This document shows positions 16,679-24,994 of a stretch of 33,434 nt of DNA, piece after piece. Source of the stretch: Bacteroidaceae bacterium (lineage in GTDB: Bacteria; Bacteroidota; Bacteroidia; Bacteroidales; Bacteroidaceae); assembly GCA_017546785.1 (NCBI GenBank), contig JAFYRW010000014.1, positions 1 to 33,434 of the forward strand, read 5' to 3'. Below the pieces are notes generated by a model. That model was not told the DNA's origin, did not search any database, and saw only the letters and a program-made list of their open reading frames with translations. The stretch's first letter is position 1. Every line of letters starts with the position of its first letter. The position numbers and the translations under genes are program-made.

Positions 16679-18130
16679 TTATAGACTGTCGCCAAAATCC
16701 TCGCGGAATTTTGCTGCCAATTTCTCCTGCCAATCGCCAATAGGAGCGAGACGGCCAAAGAAGAAGCGCAATGTGCTGGGCTCTTCAACCCATTTCAATC
16801 CACCGATGAGGTGACGGTTGTCGTAAACCCATTTTACGCGGTCGGCACAATATTTAATCTGCGAGAGTGTGAATACACGACGGGGACAAGCAAGGCGTAC
16901 AAGCTCCATTTCCGAGAAATGCTCGCTGCCATCGGGGTCGCGCTGCTCCGACAATGTTCCGCGCTCCATTCCTCGTATACCGCCGGCAATGTATAGTGCT
17001 ACAGCAAGAGAGCCTGCGGGGAACTGACTCTGCGGCATATCTTTGAGGAATTCCATTGCGTTGATGTGTGCACCAAGACCTCCGGCGGGGAGAATCATAG
17101 GTACTCCGTAAGCGTCAAGCTCTTTTACAAGATGCTCGATGAACATAGGACCCTGACAGATTACCTCCTCGTCCAATGTCTCCAAAAGTCCTACTGCCAT
17201 AGCCTCCATAGAACGAACCTCCATACCTCCGTAGGTGAGGAATCCTTCGTAAAGAGGAATGAATTCCTTCATCTTAATAATGAGCTTCTCGTTGTTCGAG
17301 ATGATGGCTCCACCGCGTGCAAAGCCCAATTTGCGGCTCGAGAAGTAGATAAGGTCCATATTCTCGCTGATGGTGCGCATAATATCGCGTATGCTCATAT
17401 CTTTGCACGCCTCTTCGCGAGTCTTAATAAAGTAGAGGTTGTCCTGCAACAACGATGCGTCGAGTACACAAAGAATGCCATTCTTTTTACATACTGCGGC
17501 TACCTGTAACATATTCTCCATTGACAAAGGCTGTCCGCCGATGAGGTTTGTTCCTGCCTCGATACGTACGAAAGGTACGTGGTCGGCACCAACCTCCTCG
17601 ATAAGTTTCTCGAGTGCGGGAATATCGAAATTACCTTTGAAAGGCTCGTCGCTCTGAGGAACAAGACCTTTTGAGGTGATTAGCTCAACAACCGAACCGC
17701 CTTTGCGTGTGATGTGTGCTTTTGTTGTTGTAAAGTGGAAGTTCATAGGCACAACGTCACCGGGTTTTACGAATGCCTCGGCGAGAATGTTCTCACAAGC
17801 ACGACCCTGATGGGCGGGAAGGAAATAATCGGTGCCAAAGACTTCTTTTAGGACTTTCATCAAACGGTTGCAGGTCTCTGAACCGGCATAAGAGTCGTCG
17901 GCCTGAAACATTGCTGCTACCTGATTGTCGGACATTGCGTTTACACCAGAGTCGGTGAGCATATCCATATATACGTCTCTGTTCTGTAGAAGGAATGTGT
18001 TGTTTCCTGCTTCGTTTATCTTTTTGACACGCTCCTCGACAGTGGGGAGGCTGAGTTTCTGTACAACACGTACTTTGTGCATTTCGAGAGGCACCTGTTC
18101 TTCGCTTTTGTAGAATTTAATTGTAGCCAT
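16679..18130 (-). CDS. Tryptophanase / tyrosine phenol-lyase family beta-eliminating lyase
   Basis: This 483-residue PLP enzyme aligns over its full length with TnaA/Tpl, which cleave Trp or Tyr to indole or phenol plus pyruvate and ammonia. Visible marks are LTDSG (59-62), HQGRACEN (107-114), FKGNFD, GGQPLSM, the PLP aspartate Asp224 and the PLP lysine Lys267 in SSRKLG. Specificity is unclear: residues 388-391 read MERG, as in Tpl (Arg381 of the Citrobacter enzyme), where TnaA has VEIG or CEIG. However, the DATR/DSAR segment reads DASL, so an Arg near the cofactor is lost. It may act on another aromatic or thiol amino acid. It is a single gene with its own promoter and terminator. Confidence 0.85.
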   Translation of the reverse strand: MATIKFYKSEEQVPLEMHKVRVVQKLSLPTVEERVKKINEAGNNTFLLQNRDVYMDMLTDSGVNAMSDNQVAAMFQADDSYAGSETCNRLMKVLKEVFGTDYFLPAHQGRACENILAEAFVKPGDVVPMNFHFTTTKAHITRKGGSVVELITSKGLVPQSDEPFKGNFDIPALEKLIEEVGADHVPFVRIEAGTNLIGGQPLSMENMLQVAAVCKKNGILCVLDASLLQDNLYFIKTREEACKDMSIRDIMRTISENMDLIYFSSRKLGFARGGAIISNNEKLIIKMKEFIPLYEGFLTYGGMEVRSMEAMAVGLLETLDEEVICQGPMFIEHLVKELDAYGVPMILPAGGLGAHINAMEFLKDMPQSQFPAGSLAVALYIAGGIRGMERGTLSEQRDPDGSEHFSEMELVRLACPRRVFTLSQIKYCADRVKWVYDNRHLIGGLKWVEEPSTLRFFFGRLAPIGDWQEKLAAKFREDFGDSL

Positions 18131-18233
18131 TTTATTGCTTTTTTATTTGTTCATTTTTGTTGGAAATAGGCGTTTACAAACACTGTTTTCAACTACTTTT
18201 TGTTGTAAATGTCTATTTTGATTATATCGCTTG

Positions 18234-18264
18234 CAAAAATGTGCTAATTTTACAATATATGCAA
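18234..18264 (-). promoter_or_regulatory. Candidate promoter of the lyase gene
   Basis: On the minus strand CATTTTTG (18241-18234) is one base from TAnnTTTG, and a TTG (18264-18262) lies 20 nt upstream as a -33 box. The leader would be about 100 nt. The rest of 18131-18338 shows only A/T-rich sequence. Confidence 0.35.
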
Positions 18265-18338
18265 TTAAAAACTGACTTTTTTTAAATTGTTTTATTAAAA
18301 ATGCTATCTTGATGTCATTTTGTTATATCTTAAACATA

Positions 18339-18381
18339 GTTATTACCCCGGCGGAATATAAAATTCCGGCGGGGTAATAAC
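18339..18381. terminator. Large hairpin at the left end of the phage-type cluster
   Basis: GTTATTACCCCGGCGGAAT (18339-18357) pairs with 18363-18381 over 19 positions with one mismatch; the loop is 5 nt. It sits 17 bp beyond the terL stop codon and so probably terminates the minus arm. It lacks a long T-run, and I saw no second copy at the other end of the cluster that would make it an attachment site. Confidence 0.6.
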
Positions 18382-18398
18382 GCTATCTATTATGAAAC

Positions 18399-20414
18399 TT
18401 AAAAACTGGCCTCGCTTATTATTCTTCTTTTTTCGCGGCAGCGGTGGTCTTTGCTGTATTTGTAGGGTAGAGGATGGTTGTAACACACCCATACGAGTAT
18501 TGCTGTTGCCATTACCCTGTCGTCGTGGTTACCCTCTATCGCTCCCATTTCCTTGCCATTCTCCTTAATCTCGTAAAGGTCGAGCTCATAGGTCGTCTCT
18601 ATGCAACGTTCAATATATAGCTCGTCGCGTAGCGCTTTTATGAGAAAGTTTATGACCATCGGCTTTGTCGATGAATTAGTGTGGAATCCCCAACGACGCG
18701 GTCGCCCCTGTCGTATCTCTTGCTGGGAGGTGCGGCAGTAGAGATTGCTATAGTGTCCGGCTATTTCGTTGAGTATATATTCGAAATTGTCGCCCTCGGT
18801 GCCTTCGGTCTCCAGTGTGTTCGATTCAATGATCAATAGGGCATTGTCGTAGGCTCTGGCAATCTCTAGAGCCTTCCAAGCGAGCTTGTCGTGCTCAATG
18901 TGCCCGTGCCAACAGGCTGCAATCTCGGGGACTCCTCCGTCGAGCATTGCCAAGCGGTCGGCTACTACTATGCAGGAGTAGTCGGCCTTGTCCGAAACTC
19001 CACCAACGTCCACGCTCACAATATAACGGTCGCGCAGATGCTGCTCGCAGTCGGGCATCAACCACACCCATAATGAATTTTCGTTGCAATTTTCTCCCGG
19101 CGCTGCCGCCACGAACCGTCTGTTGCCCTCTCTCTTCTTTTTGTCGTCGCTATCGTATTCTGCAATAATGTCCCCTTTAAAAGGCGGGGGAATACAGCCG
19201 CTGCGCATATTGTTTACATAGGATACACGGAATACACGGCGGCCGCTACTCTGGAATGCCTCGTTGGCCGTCGATGGAAACTCGGAAAAGAGACGCCACT
19301 CGTCGGGAAGCTCGCGGCGTTTGTCGCGATACCACGCTATTGCCTCGAGTGTGGCGCCTAATTTAAAGAGCTCCTTCTCGTAGTCGTCCATAGTGTCGAT
19401 GAAATTCGCGTAGTCCGCTTTTTCAATATGCTTGCTGTATAGGTCTATGCTGTACCACGGTATAAATACCGGAGTAAAATTATTGCGTCCTTCCACTGCG
19501 TCAATCCAAGTTCGGTGAAAGAAATTGCCTACGCCTTTTGCGGTGGACTCCAAAATCTTCATTGTATAGGGGCCGCTTGCAATGGAACCGAATATCGACT
19601 GCACAAGATCCTCGGGCTTTTTGCCGGCTGTTGCTTTCCACAGGCCTACCTCGGTAAGATGGGCCATACTGATATCTTCGCTTCGCAACGAATCGGGCTT
19701 TTGAGACGAGCCTAACGAGTAGCGGCTGTTGCTCAAGCTGATGACTCTTGTCTTTTGCGCTCCCTGATAGGGCGTCGTTGTAATCTTCTTGCCGTTGGTA
19801 GCCCACAAAGGGTAGTTGTTTATTACCTTTGACAACATACCCGACACTATCGATGATTGTTTCTCAATGTCTCCACATATTACACTGTTCCAATTTCGTT
19901 TGTGTACCAATTGTATCCATAGCATATATAATTGTGTAAGGGTACTGCCGCCCCATTGCCGCGCCTTACATAATATAATATCTATTGGAGAGTTCTTTAG
20001 ACGCAGACTCTCCAATGCCTTAAGGTAGTAGCGTTGCGGACGGTTGAGTGTGAACGGAATGTCGCGTCCTTTGCCCTTGTCCGATATTATTGCAACGCTT
20101 TTTGCCCAATATTCAAAGTCGTGCAGTATGCGTGTACGACAAAATTTCAACCATAGTGCAACAATATCCCTTTGTGTAGCTTCCTTGCCGTTAATGTCGT
20201 GTAGGAACCCTTTTGCCCCTTTCTTTGTGAGCTTGCCAATAAAATCAATCTCGAGCATAGTCTCAGGAAGGTTCATACTCTGTAGCGGAAAGCCTTCTAT
20301 CTCAACCCTTCTACGGGCGAGGCTCGTTGAGCCTTCGCCTGTGATAGGGCTATAGGGTGCCGATATCTCTTTCAGACGTGCCTCGTTTGTTCTTATTATC
20401 TCACTTTTGTCCAC
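18399..20414 (-). CDS. terL: Terminase large subunit
   Basis: This 671-residue protein has the two-domain TerL layout that drives DNA into capsids and cuts it. The ATPase part (about 115-400) has a P-loop-type segment KARQWGGST (150-158), a Walker B-like strand with Glu255 (HLTEVG) and the coupling motif ESTAKG (289-294). The RNase H-like nuclease (about 460-645) shows Asp469 in VSVDVGG, Glu530 in LLIIESN and Asp631/Asp632 in GNHDDRV, a complete acidic set. The P-loop has Gly where classic GK[ST] has Lys, as in several TerL groups with a KxRQ start. It is the last gene of the minus arm, 2 nt after the preceding gene. All catalytic residues being intact argues against decay. Confidence 0.9.
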   Translation of the reverse strand: MDKSEIIRTNEARLKEISAPYSPITGEGSTSLARRRVEIEGFPLQSMNLPETMLEIDFIGKLTKKGAKGFLHDINGKEATQRDIVALWLKFCRTRILHDFEYWAKSVAIISDKGKGRDIPFTLNRPQRYYLKALESLRLKNSPIDIILCKARQWGGSTLTQLYMLWIQLVHKRNWNSVICGDIEKQSSIVSGMLSKVINNYPLWATNGKKITTTPYQGAQKTRVISLSNSRYSLGSSQKPDSLRSEDISMAHLTEVGLWKATAGKKPEDLVQSIFGSIASGPYTMKILESTAKGVGNFFHRTWIDAVEGRNNFTPVFIPWYSIDLYSKHIEKADYANFIDTMDDYEKELFKLGATLEAIAWYRDKRRELPDEWRLFSEFPSTANEAFQSSGRRVFRVSYVNNMRSGCIPPPFKGDIIAEYDSDDKKKREGNRRFVAAAPGENCNENSLWVWLMPDCEQHLRDRYIVSVDVGGVSDKADYSCIVVADRLAMLDGGVPEIAACWHGHIEHDKLAWKALEIARAYDNALLIIESNTLETEGTEGDNFEYILNEIAGHYSNLYCRTSQQEIRQGRPRRWGFHTNSSTKPMVINFLIKALRDELYIERCIETTYELDLYEIKENGKEMGAIEGNHDDRVMATAILVWVCYNHPLPYKYSKDHRCREKRRIISEASF

Positions 20415-20416
20415 GC

Positions 20417-20893
20417 TTAGATACCGGCCAAATTGGTGGGGCGGCGTCGCACCTTTTTATGATTGTAAAACATTGCCAACACCTCTTTGACACTGCTTGT
20501 CCATTGAATGTGTTTGTATTCGTAGCCCTGCGATAATGCAGGCTGTCGTAGGCTGAGCCACTGCATAGTGAGCTCGTTTACCAGATAATCGTTTATTCGT
20601 TGCTGTAGCAGAGGAAGCAACTCTTCTCTTTGCTCGTCTGCGTCGGCAAAGGTTAGAGATATATAATCCTCCTCGACACTATATTTAACCGATGAGAAGC
20701 GCAGTGCCACGCTTGTCATAATTTCGTTTATGGCACGGCGCAGAATCATTTCAAAAAGTTCCTCTTCGTCCTTTGATGTTTCTATGGTGTCGGCGTCAAT
20801 CTCTTTGCGTTTTATGGCCTCGCCCATATAGAACATCTTAAGATGTACCTCGTGCTGCAGTTTTTTGCGGTTGATTATAATGTTGTAATCCAT
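20417..20893 (-). CDS. Small particle-cluster protein, paralog A
   Basis: This 158-residue protein is not recognised as a named family. It starts with a strand (YNIIINRKK), then a helix with MGEAIKR, an acidic DEEELFEMI helix, a strand (YISLTFAD), long helices and a basic tail (KKVRRRP). The same plan occurs in the neighbouring gene (20896-21384) and in 29717-30139, so the three appear to be diverged copies. The ATG at 20893 gives an N-terminus that aligns with the paralogs; the frame is open upstream but that part overlaps the preceding gene. Position between paralog B and terL suggests a head, neck or packaging role. Confidence 0.75.
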   Translation of the reverse strand: MDYNIIINRKKLQHEVHLKMFYMGEAIKRKEIDADTIETSKDEEELFEMILRRAINEIMTSVALRFSSVKYSVEEDYISLTFADADEQREELLPLLQQRINDYLVNELTMQWLSLRQPALSQGYEYKHIQWTSSVKEVLAMFYNHKKVRRRPTNLAGI

Positions 20894-20895
20894 AA

Positions 20896-21384
20896 TCAGA
20901 TTTTTATTAGCTTGTCGTATGAACTTGAATCTTCCATTGTGGGACGTTTGCGTATCGACAGCAATTCCCTTAGATGATAGAGTGTTTTCTGCGCTTCGCC
21001 CGATGCAATATTTGCTTCGTCGGGCTTGTGCTGAGACAACCACAATTGCAGTGTGTGCATAATAGAGAAATATTCTATTGTTGATTCGAGCAGCGACACT
21101 GTCTCGGTGGGGAAATTGTGCGGTACTGCAATTGTAAAAAGAGTATCGCTGCCTTGATGCATCCTGCAGCTTGGCAGTAGCTGTGAAAGTAATTTTGCAG
21201 CTTCGCAGAGTGCGGCTTTTATGTGGTCGTTCAACTGCTCGTCATCGTCGTCTCCTGCTTGCATTGCAGCAGCCAATGTCTCGGGATAACCAATCTGCTT
21301 GCGTGCTTCGCCTGTGTAGTAGCAATGTGTCTTTATGCGTTCAAGCACAGACTGCTTGTTAAATTTAATCTCGATAGTTGTCAT
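20896..21384 (-). CDS. Small particle-cluster protein, paralog B
   Basis: This 162-residue protein is not recognised. It starts with a strand (TIEIKFNKQ) followed by YYTGEARKQ, an acidic DDDDEQLNDHI stretch, strands near TLFTIAVPHNF, a helix ending in LQLWLSQ and a basic RKRP near the C-terminus. This matches paralog C (29717-30139) position by position in the second half (P-x-N-F/W, WL, RK-x-P) and paralog A more weakly. It is 2 nt upstream of paralog A in the terL arm. Its role is unknown and probably structural. Confidence 0.75.
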   Translation of the reverse strand: MTTIEIKFNKQSVLERIKTHCYYTGEARKQIGYPETLAAAMQAGDDDDEQLNDHIKAALCEAAKLLSQLLPSCRMHQGSDTLFTIAVPHNFPTETVSLLESTIEYFSIMHTLQLWLSQHKPDEANIASGEAQKTLYHLRELLSIRKRPTMEDSSSYDKLIKI

Positions 21385-21450
21385 TGCGTTCTTTGTTTGT
21401 GTGGCAAAATTATATAGACATTCTCTCTATAAGGTTGTAGAAATGATATT

Positions 21451-21867
21451 TCAGGCAAATGCTCTCCTGCGTTCACGGATAGAGCGGTAGAGCAGTCCCT
21501 TGAATGTCCCTTCGTCTATGTAGAACGAAGGGGCAGGCTCTTCGAGTATACTCTCGAGGATGGTATAGTTGCAACATTGCTCCTTTATTCTTTTAAGGTA
21601 TCGTGCGTATATCTCCTTGTACATTGCCACCCTGTTGCTGTTTTTTATAGGCAATCTCTTTTTGCGTGCGAGCAACGAAATGAAACGTCGTGTATTCTCG
21701 AAGCTGACATAGAAACGCGGTGCCGATGATTTTACCGCCTCTTTTATTACCTCTCCCAAACTAATATTGGGATTGTCCTTGCGCATTCTTGTCAATGTGT
21801 CGAAAAAGGCCTCAATAACAGCCTGCTTGCGCATCTCACTAATCTTTCTCTCTTCAATTTTTGACAT
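21451..21867 (-). CDS. Small basic protein with an internal repeat (first gene of the terL arm)
   Basis: This 138-residue, Arg/Lys-rich, helical protein is not recognised. It contains two copies of one unit: SSAPRFYVSFENTRRF at 47-62 and EPAPSFYIDEGTFKGL at 110-125, each followed by a basic helix (ARKKR, RERRR). The APxFY[VI] core suggests a duplicated nucleic-acid- or protein-binding module. As the basic first gene of an arm ending in terL it could be a small-terminase-like DNA-recognition protein, or a regulator of the cluster; both are inference. It starts 14 bp from a TAnnTTTG promoter box. Confidence 0.7.
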   Translation of the reverse strand: MSKIEERKISEMRKQAVIEAFFDTLTRMRKDNPNISLGEVIKEAVKSSAPRFYVSFENTRRFISLLARKKRLPIKNSNRVAMYKEIYARYLKRIKEQCCNYTILESILEEPAPSFYIDEGTFKGLLYRSIRERRRAFA

Positions 21868-21876
21868 AATTTTTTT

Positions 21877-21916
21877 ACCACAAAAATATAGCCAAAAATG
21901 GCTAAAAGTTGGTGGT
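21877..21916. promoter_or_regulatory. Dyad at the divergent cluster promoter (candidate operator)
   Basis: TAGCCA (21889-21894) and TGGCTA (21899-21904) form a perfect dyad around AAAA. An outer pair ACCAC (21877-21881) and GTGGT (21912-21916) encloses it. The inner dyad touches the terL-arm -7 box and lies in the -7/-33 spacer, a typical place for a repressor or activator to bind. Confidence 0.45.
21881..21888 (-). promoter_or_regulatory. -7 box of the terL arm
   Basis: On the minus strand this reads TATTTTTG, matching TAnnTTTG, 14 nt upstream of the start at 21867, which implies a very short leader. Confidence 0.45.
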
Positions 21917-22035
21917 TTTATAAAAAAGTTTTCAACACTTTTCTTACCTCTTTTATATATACTGCGGTGGTGGAAGACTTTTTTTCAATCTCTGCGAAAT
22001 AATAAATCTGCAACCTCGCCGCCCGTTGTTGCCCC

Positions 22036-22065
22036 CATCTTTGCCGACGAAAAAAATATACAACA
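22036..22065 (+). promoter_or_regulatory. -7-like box and leader of the capsid arm
   Basis: CATCTTTG (22036-22043) differs from TAnnTTTG by one base. The following leader, TTTGCCGACGAAA then A-rich to the ATG at 22066, closely resembles that of the SGNH hydrolase gene (31122-31149). Confidence 0.35.
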
Positions 22066-22851
22066 ATGGAGAAGAATTTGAAAAATTATGAACCGTCGGA
22101 TGTTGAGGCTGCACAGGCTCAGCCTAACGAAATTCCGCAAGAGAGTATGAACAATGTGCAGACAGCCTCCTATGCCGAATTTGAAAAGGAGTTACAGCAA
22201 TTGCTTGGCAAGGATTTTAGACTCGATGATGAGATGTCGCAGGATATGCTCATTATGCACATAAAGAAGAACAAGGAGCAGAGTGAACAGCTTGCCGAGG
22301 CATTGGAGCGCGACCCTCGTTTAGCTCAGATGCTTGTCGATGTCATTGATGGGAAAAGAAGCGCGCACGCCTCTATGGCACGCTATTTTGGCCGCTCGAT
22401 GATGGAGCTTGACGAGTCGAGCCCAGAATTCGAGGAGATGATGATTGCCGATGAGGAGCGTCGCGATGAAATGTATCGTCTGGTAGAGAGTCGTCGCGAG
22501 TATGAGAGTAATCTCGAGGCGAGTCGCCCGATAATAGAGCAATTCTGTAGTGAGAAGGGCTACGAGCCTGCCGATTTTATGGAAATGGTGTGGGAAAAGG
22601 TTGTCTTTCCTGTTCTTTCGGGAAAATACTCCTATGAGGTATGTACAGCGCTCGACCACTCACTCACTTATGAGCAGGATGTAGAGGATGCTTTTGCAGC
22701 CGGAGATATTAAGGGGCGCAATACGAATATCCAACGAATGAAAGGCGATATTGGCGACGGCCTGCCAAAGGGACTGCAAAGTGCTGCTCCTGTCGATAAT
22801 ATAAAGAGACGCAAAGGCAACAGCCTCATAGAAGCGGCTCTAAAAGCATAA
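22066..22851 (+). CDS. Probable capsid scaffolding protein
   Basis: This 261-residue, highly acidic and predominantly helical protein has no catalytic motif. Acidic stretches such as LDDEMSQD, SPEFEEMMIADEERRDE and VEDAFAAGD alternate with helices. The C-terminal end turns basic (IKRRKGN), as in scaffolds whose tail contacts the coat protein. It lies 37 nt upstream of the major capsid gene, the standard place for a scaffold. The assignment rests on composition and position, not on a recognised domain. No protease motif is visible, so it is not a protease-scaffold fusion. Confidence 0.65.
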   Translation: MEKNLKNYEPSDVEAAQAQPNEIPQESMNNVQTASYAEFEKELQQLLGKDFRLDDEMSQDMLIMHIKKNKEQSEQLAEALERDPRLAQMLVDVIDGKRSAHASMARYFGRSMMELDESSPEFEEMMIADEERRDEMYRLVESRREYESNLEASRPIIEQFCSEKGYEPADFMEMVWEKVVFPVLSGKYSYEVCTALDHSLTYEQDVEDAFAAGDIKGRNTNIQRMKGDIGDGLPKGLQSAAPVDNIKRRKGNSLIEAALKA

Positions 22852-22888
22852 ATAACTTTTTACTAATCAATAAATTATTATTTTTTTT

Positions 22889-24517
22889 ATGAAGAGATTT
22901 TTGAATTTTTTGAAAGAGAATCCAATGTTTGTTTTTCTTTCGTTGGTGTCTGTTGCCCTTTACTTCTTGTCGGGCGATGAGTGTGGTCTAATGTTGGCTA
23001 CGGTGTCGGTGGTAAGCCCCGGATATCCTCGTGCATCGCGAGGCATTGCCGGTCTTCCTGCGCACGGAAACGGTAGTGCAACAACCGTTTCTAATGCCTC
23101 GGAATTGAGTGATGATCTTATTGAGGCTGATATTGATCAGGAGATAATAAAGATTGCAAGCGACGAGAGTGTAATAGATACCATCAAGCGTCGTGTGGAC
23201 CGACAGGTAAGAGTGCACTCTTTCGAGGTTAATCACTATATGATTGACGAGAAACGCTCAAAGGCCTACACTAATGCAACCTATACGGGCATTAAGGCTA
23301 CACGCGCCGAGATTCCCTTCTCGACAACAGGAGAGAGAAAAATCTTTCAGGAGTATTTCACCGCAATATGTAAGGGAGTGAACGGTTACGACCCCACCGG
23401 TCAGATAGAGCTTCCCGGAGTAGACCTTATGCTCTTCTTCGTTGGTAAAAACAGCACTACCGAGGCTCCTATTGCAATGGCGGTGAACGGCCCCAAAGTA
23501 AATGCGACAGACGATTATTGCGTTGTTCCTACTATCCCTTCGGGTACAGAGGTTATTCTTCTTTCATCGGCGGCGTATGAGACACAGAAGTTTATTGCGC
23601 CTAGCACAGTAGTTCCTGTTCCCGAGCGTGTCTATCTGCAGAAACAGCTATGCAACAATATTGTCAGCGACTATTTCAAGGCGCAGAAAAAGAAATTGGA
23701 GTTCAGCGAGGCACAGATTGCCGAGGCTGTCGTTCGTCAGTTCCGTCTCGAGAGCTGCCGTACAGCGTGGGTAGGACAGCCCGGAAAGTTTAAGGTACAG
23801 GCTATGGATGCAGCTATGGGCTATCAGTGGGATTACTTCTCAAAGGGCTTACGCTGGCAGTTTAAACGTCAGTATGACCTCTCTTCTACAATCACTTTCG
23901 CTGATCTTTTGAACCTGTCAATGGTTAAATTTACAGGATATAATTGCACCAAGAGAGCAGTGTGGTTGTTGGGTAGACAGCTTTTGAATGATATTCAGAA
24001 GATTGACATTACACTACATAAGAATATCTCTATGGGCGGCGGCAGTGTGTTCGGTCTTAAATGTACAAAGATTCAGACTGTATTTGGTGAGATTAACCTT
24101 GTACACGATCCTACACTCGATGCTCTCGGATATTCCAATTGCGGAGGACTTATCGACGAGAATGGTCTTGTGCGCTACTATATGAAGAACGAGGATTCAA
24201 ATACAGAGAATGTCGAGGGCGAGGAGGCTAAGCGTCAGGTGGTAATGACAATAGACTGTCTCTGTCTCAAAGGCTACAGCCATATTTGGGTGAACGGTGC
24301 TGCAGAGAAGAGCGATATTCCCGGAGCGTCGCGTGTGACAAGCTCAGCAACATTGCCCGAGTCTCCAAATACTAACGACGTTGTGGTGCTTACCGCCGAT
24401 GTTAATCGTATTGTGGACGGCGAGAGTCAATTGTGGTTCCCTGCCGGCAGTGTGGTTACATACACCGGAAATACTTGGGTAGAGTATACAGGAGAGATTC
24501 TTACTGTTGGTGAGTAA
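22889..24517 (+). CDS. Major capsid protein (HK97-fold type) with hydrophobic N-terminus
   Basis: This 542-residue protein has the hallmarks of a Bacteroidota-phage coat protein: a long N-arm helix region (about 70-110), an E-loop-like stretch, and a late P-domain strand set reading KIQTVFGEINLVHDPTLDALGY and GGLID (about 392-425). A Ser/Thr-rich C-terminal extension (about 470-542) forms an extra beta domain. Residues 12-28 (PMFVFLSLVSVALYFLS) are membrane-like, which is odd for a coat protein; ATG 22991 (Met35) would remove it, but the upstream context of 22889 (A/T-rich, 37 nt spacing) is better. The N-terminal part could be cleaved on maturation, though no protease is encoded here. Confidence 0.8.
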   Translation: MKRFLNFLKENPMFVFLSLVSVALYFLSGDECGLMLATVSVVSPGYPRASRGIAGLPAHGNGSATTVSNASELSDDLIEADIDQEIIKIASDESVIDTIKRRVDRQVRVHSFEVNHYMIDEKRSKAYTNATYTGIKATRAEIPFSTTGERKIFQEYFTAICKGVNGYDPTGQIELPGVDLMLFFVGKNSTTEAPIAMAVNGPKVNATDDYCVVPTIPSGTEVILLSSAAYETQKFIAPSTVVPVPERVYLQKQLCNNIVSDYFKAQKKKLEFSEAQIAEAVVRQFRLESCRTAWVGQPGKFKVQAMDAAMGYQWDYFSKGLRWQFKRQYDLSSTITFADLLNLSMVKFTGYNCTKRAVWLLGRQLLNDIQKIDITLHKNISMGGGSVFGLKCTKIQTVFGEINLVHDPTLDALGYSNCGGLIDENGLVRYYMKNEDSNTENVEGEEAKRQVVMTIDCLCLKGYSHIWVNGAAEKSDIPGASRVTSSATLPESPNTNDVVVLTADVNRIVDGESQLWFPAGSVVTYTGNTWVEYTGEILTVGE

Positions 24518-24534
24518 AAGTGAATTTATTAACG

Positions 24535-24561
24535 GTTGGTGCGCCTCAATGGCGCACCAAC
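24535..24561 (+). terminator. Hairpin after the capsid gene
   Basis: GTTGGTGCGCC (24535-24545) pairs perfectly with 24551-24561, loop TCAAT, followed by A-rich sequence, not a T-run. It may be a partial terminator or RNA-stability element that lowers expression of downstream genes relative to capsid. Confidence 0.6.
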
Positions 24562-24574
24562 AAAAACAAAAGCT

Positions 24575-24994
24575 ATGAAGAAAATAATAACATACGAGAT
24601 TTACGGACAGGTAGAGCGCAGCAGCTATTTTAGAGTAGGAAAGGCGCTTATGAGAGTGGAATTTAAGGGAGGTTCAATAAATTCGGCAGGCCTTGTTCCT
24701 GCAACCTTTGTTACGGACAATTCTTTGTTGCAGAATGCAATAGAGGCCAGCGATGCTTTCCGCTCGGGACAGATAAAGCGTGGAAAGGTTGATGTTCTTC
24801 CTGAATCTTCGGATACGATTCCAAGCAATGAGGAGGGCAAAAAGAAATCTTTCCCTGACGTTACAAATATGCAGCAGGCGCGTGCATTGCTTATGGCCGA
24901 GCCTTATTCTCTTTCGCTGTCCGACCTACAGACAAAGGCTGCGATAAAGAAAAAGACCGAGGAGTGCGGAGTAATCTTCCCTAATTGGCTATGA
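24575..24994 (+). CDS. Small capsid-adjacent protein
   Basis: This 139-residue protein has an N-terminal beta domain (ITYEIYGQVERSSYFRVG, then RVEFKGG) and a C-terminal three-helix segment (NMQQARALLMAEPYSLSLSDLQTKAAIKKKTEECGVIFPNWL), linked by a charged, flexible stretch. The C-terminal segment recalls small peptide-binding or SAP-like helical domains. I do not recognise a named family; the gene right after the coat protein often encodes a head-decoration or head-fibre protein. ATG 24575 follows the hairpin; the stop overlaps the next start by 4 bases (ATGA). Confidence 0.75.
   Translation: MKKIITYEIYGQVERSSYFRVGKALMRVEFKGGSINSAGLVPATFVTDNSLLQNAIEASDAFRSGQIKRGKVDVLPESSDTIPSNEEGKKKSFPDVTNMQQARALLMAEPYSLSLSDLQTKAAIKKKTEECGVIFPNWL

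Noticed and set aside
18339-18381. Hairpin considered as a phage attachment site
   Set aside because: No second copy was seen near 30139-30170 and no integrase is present; it is better explained as a terminator.
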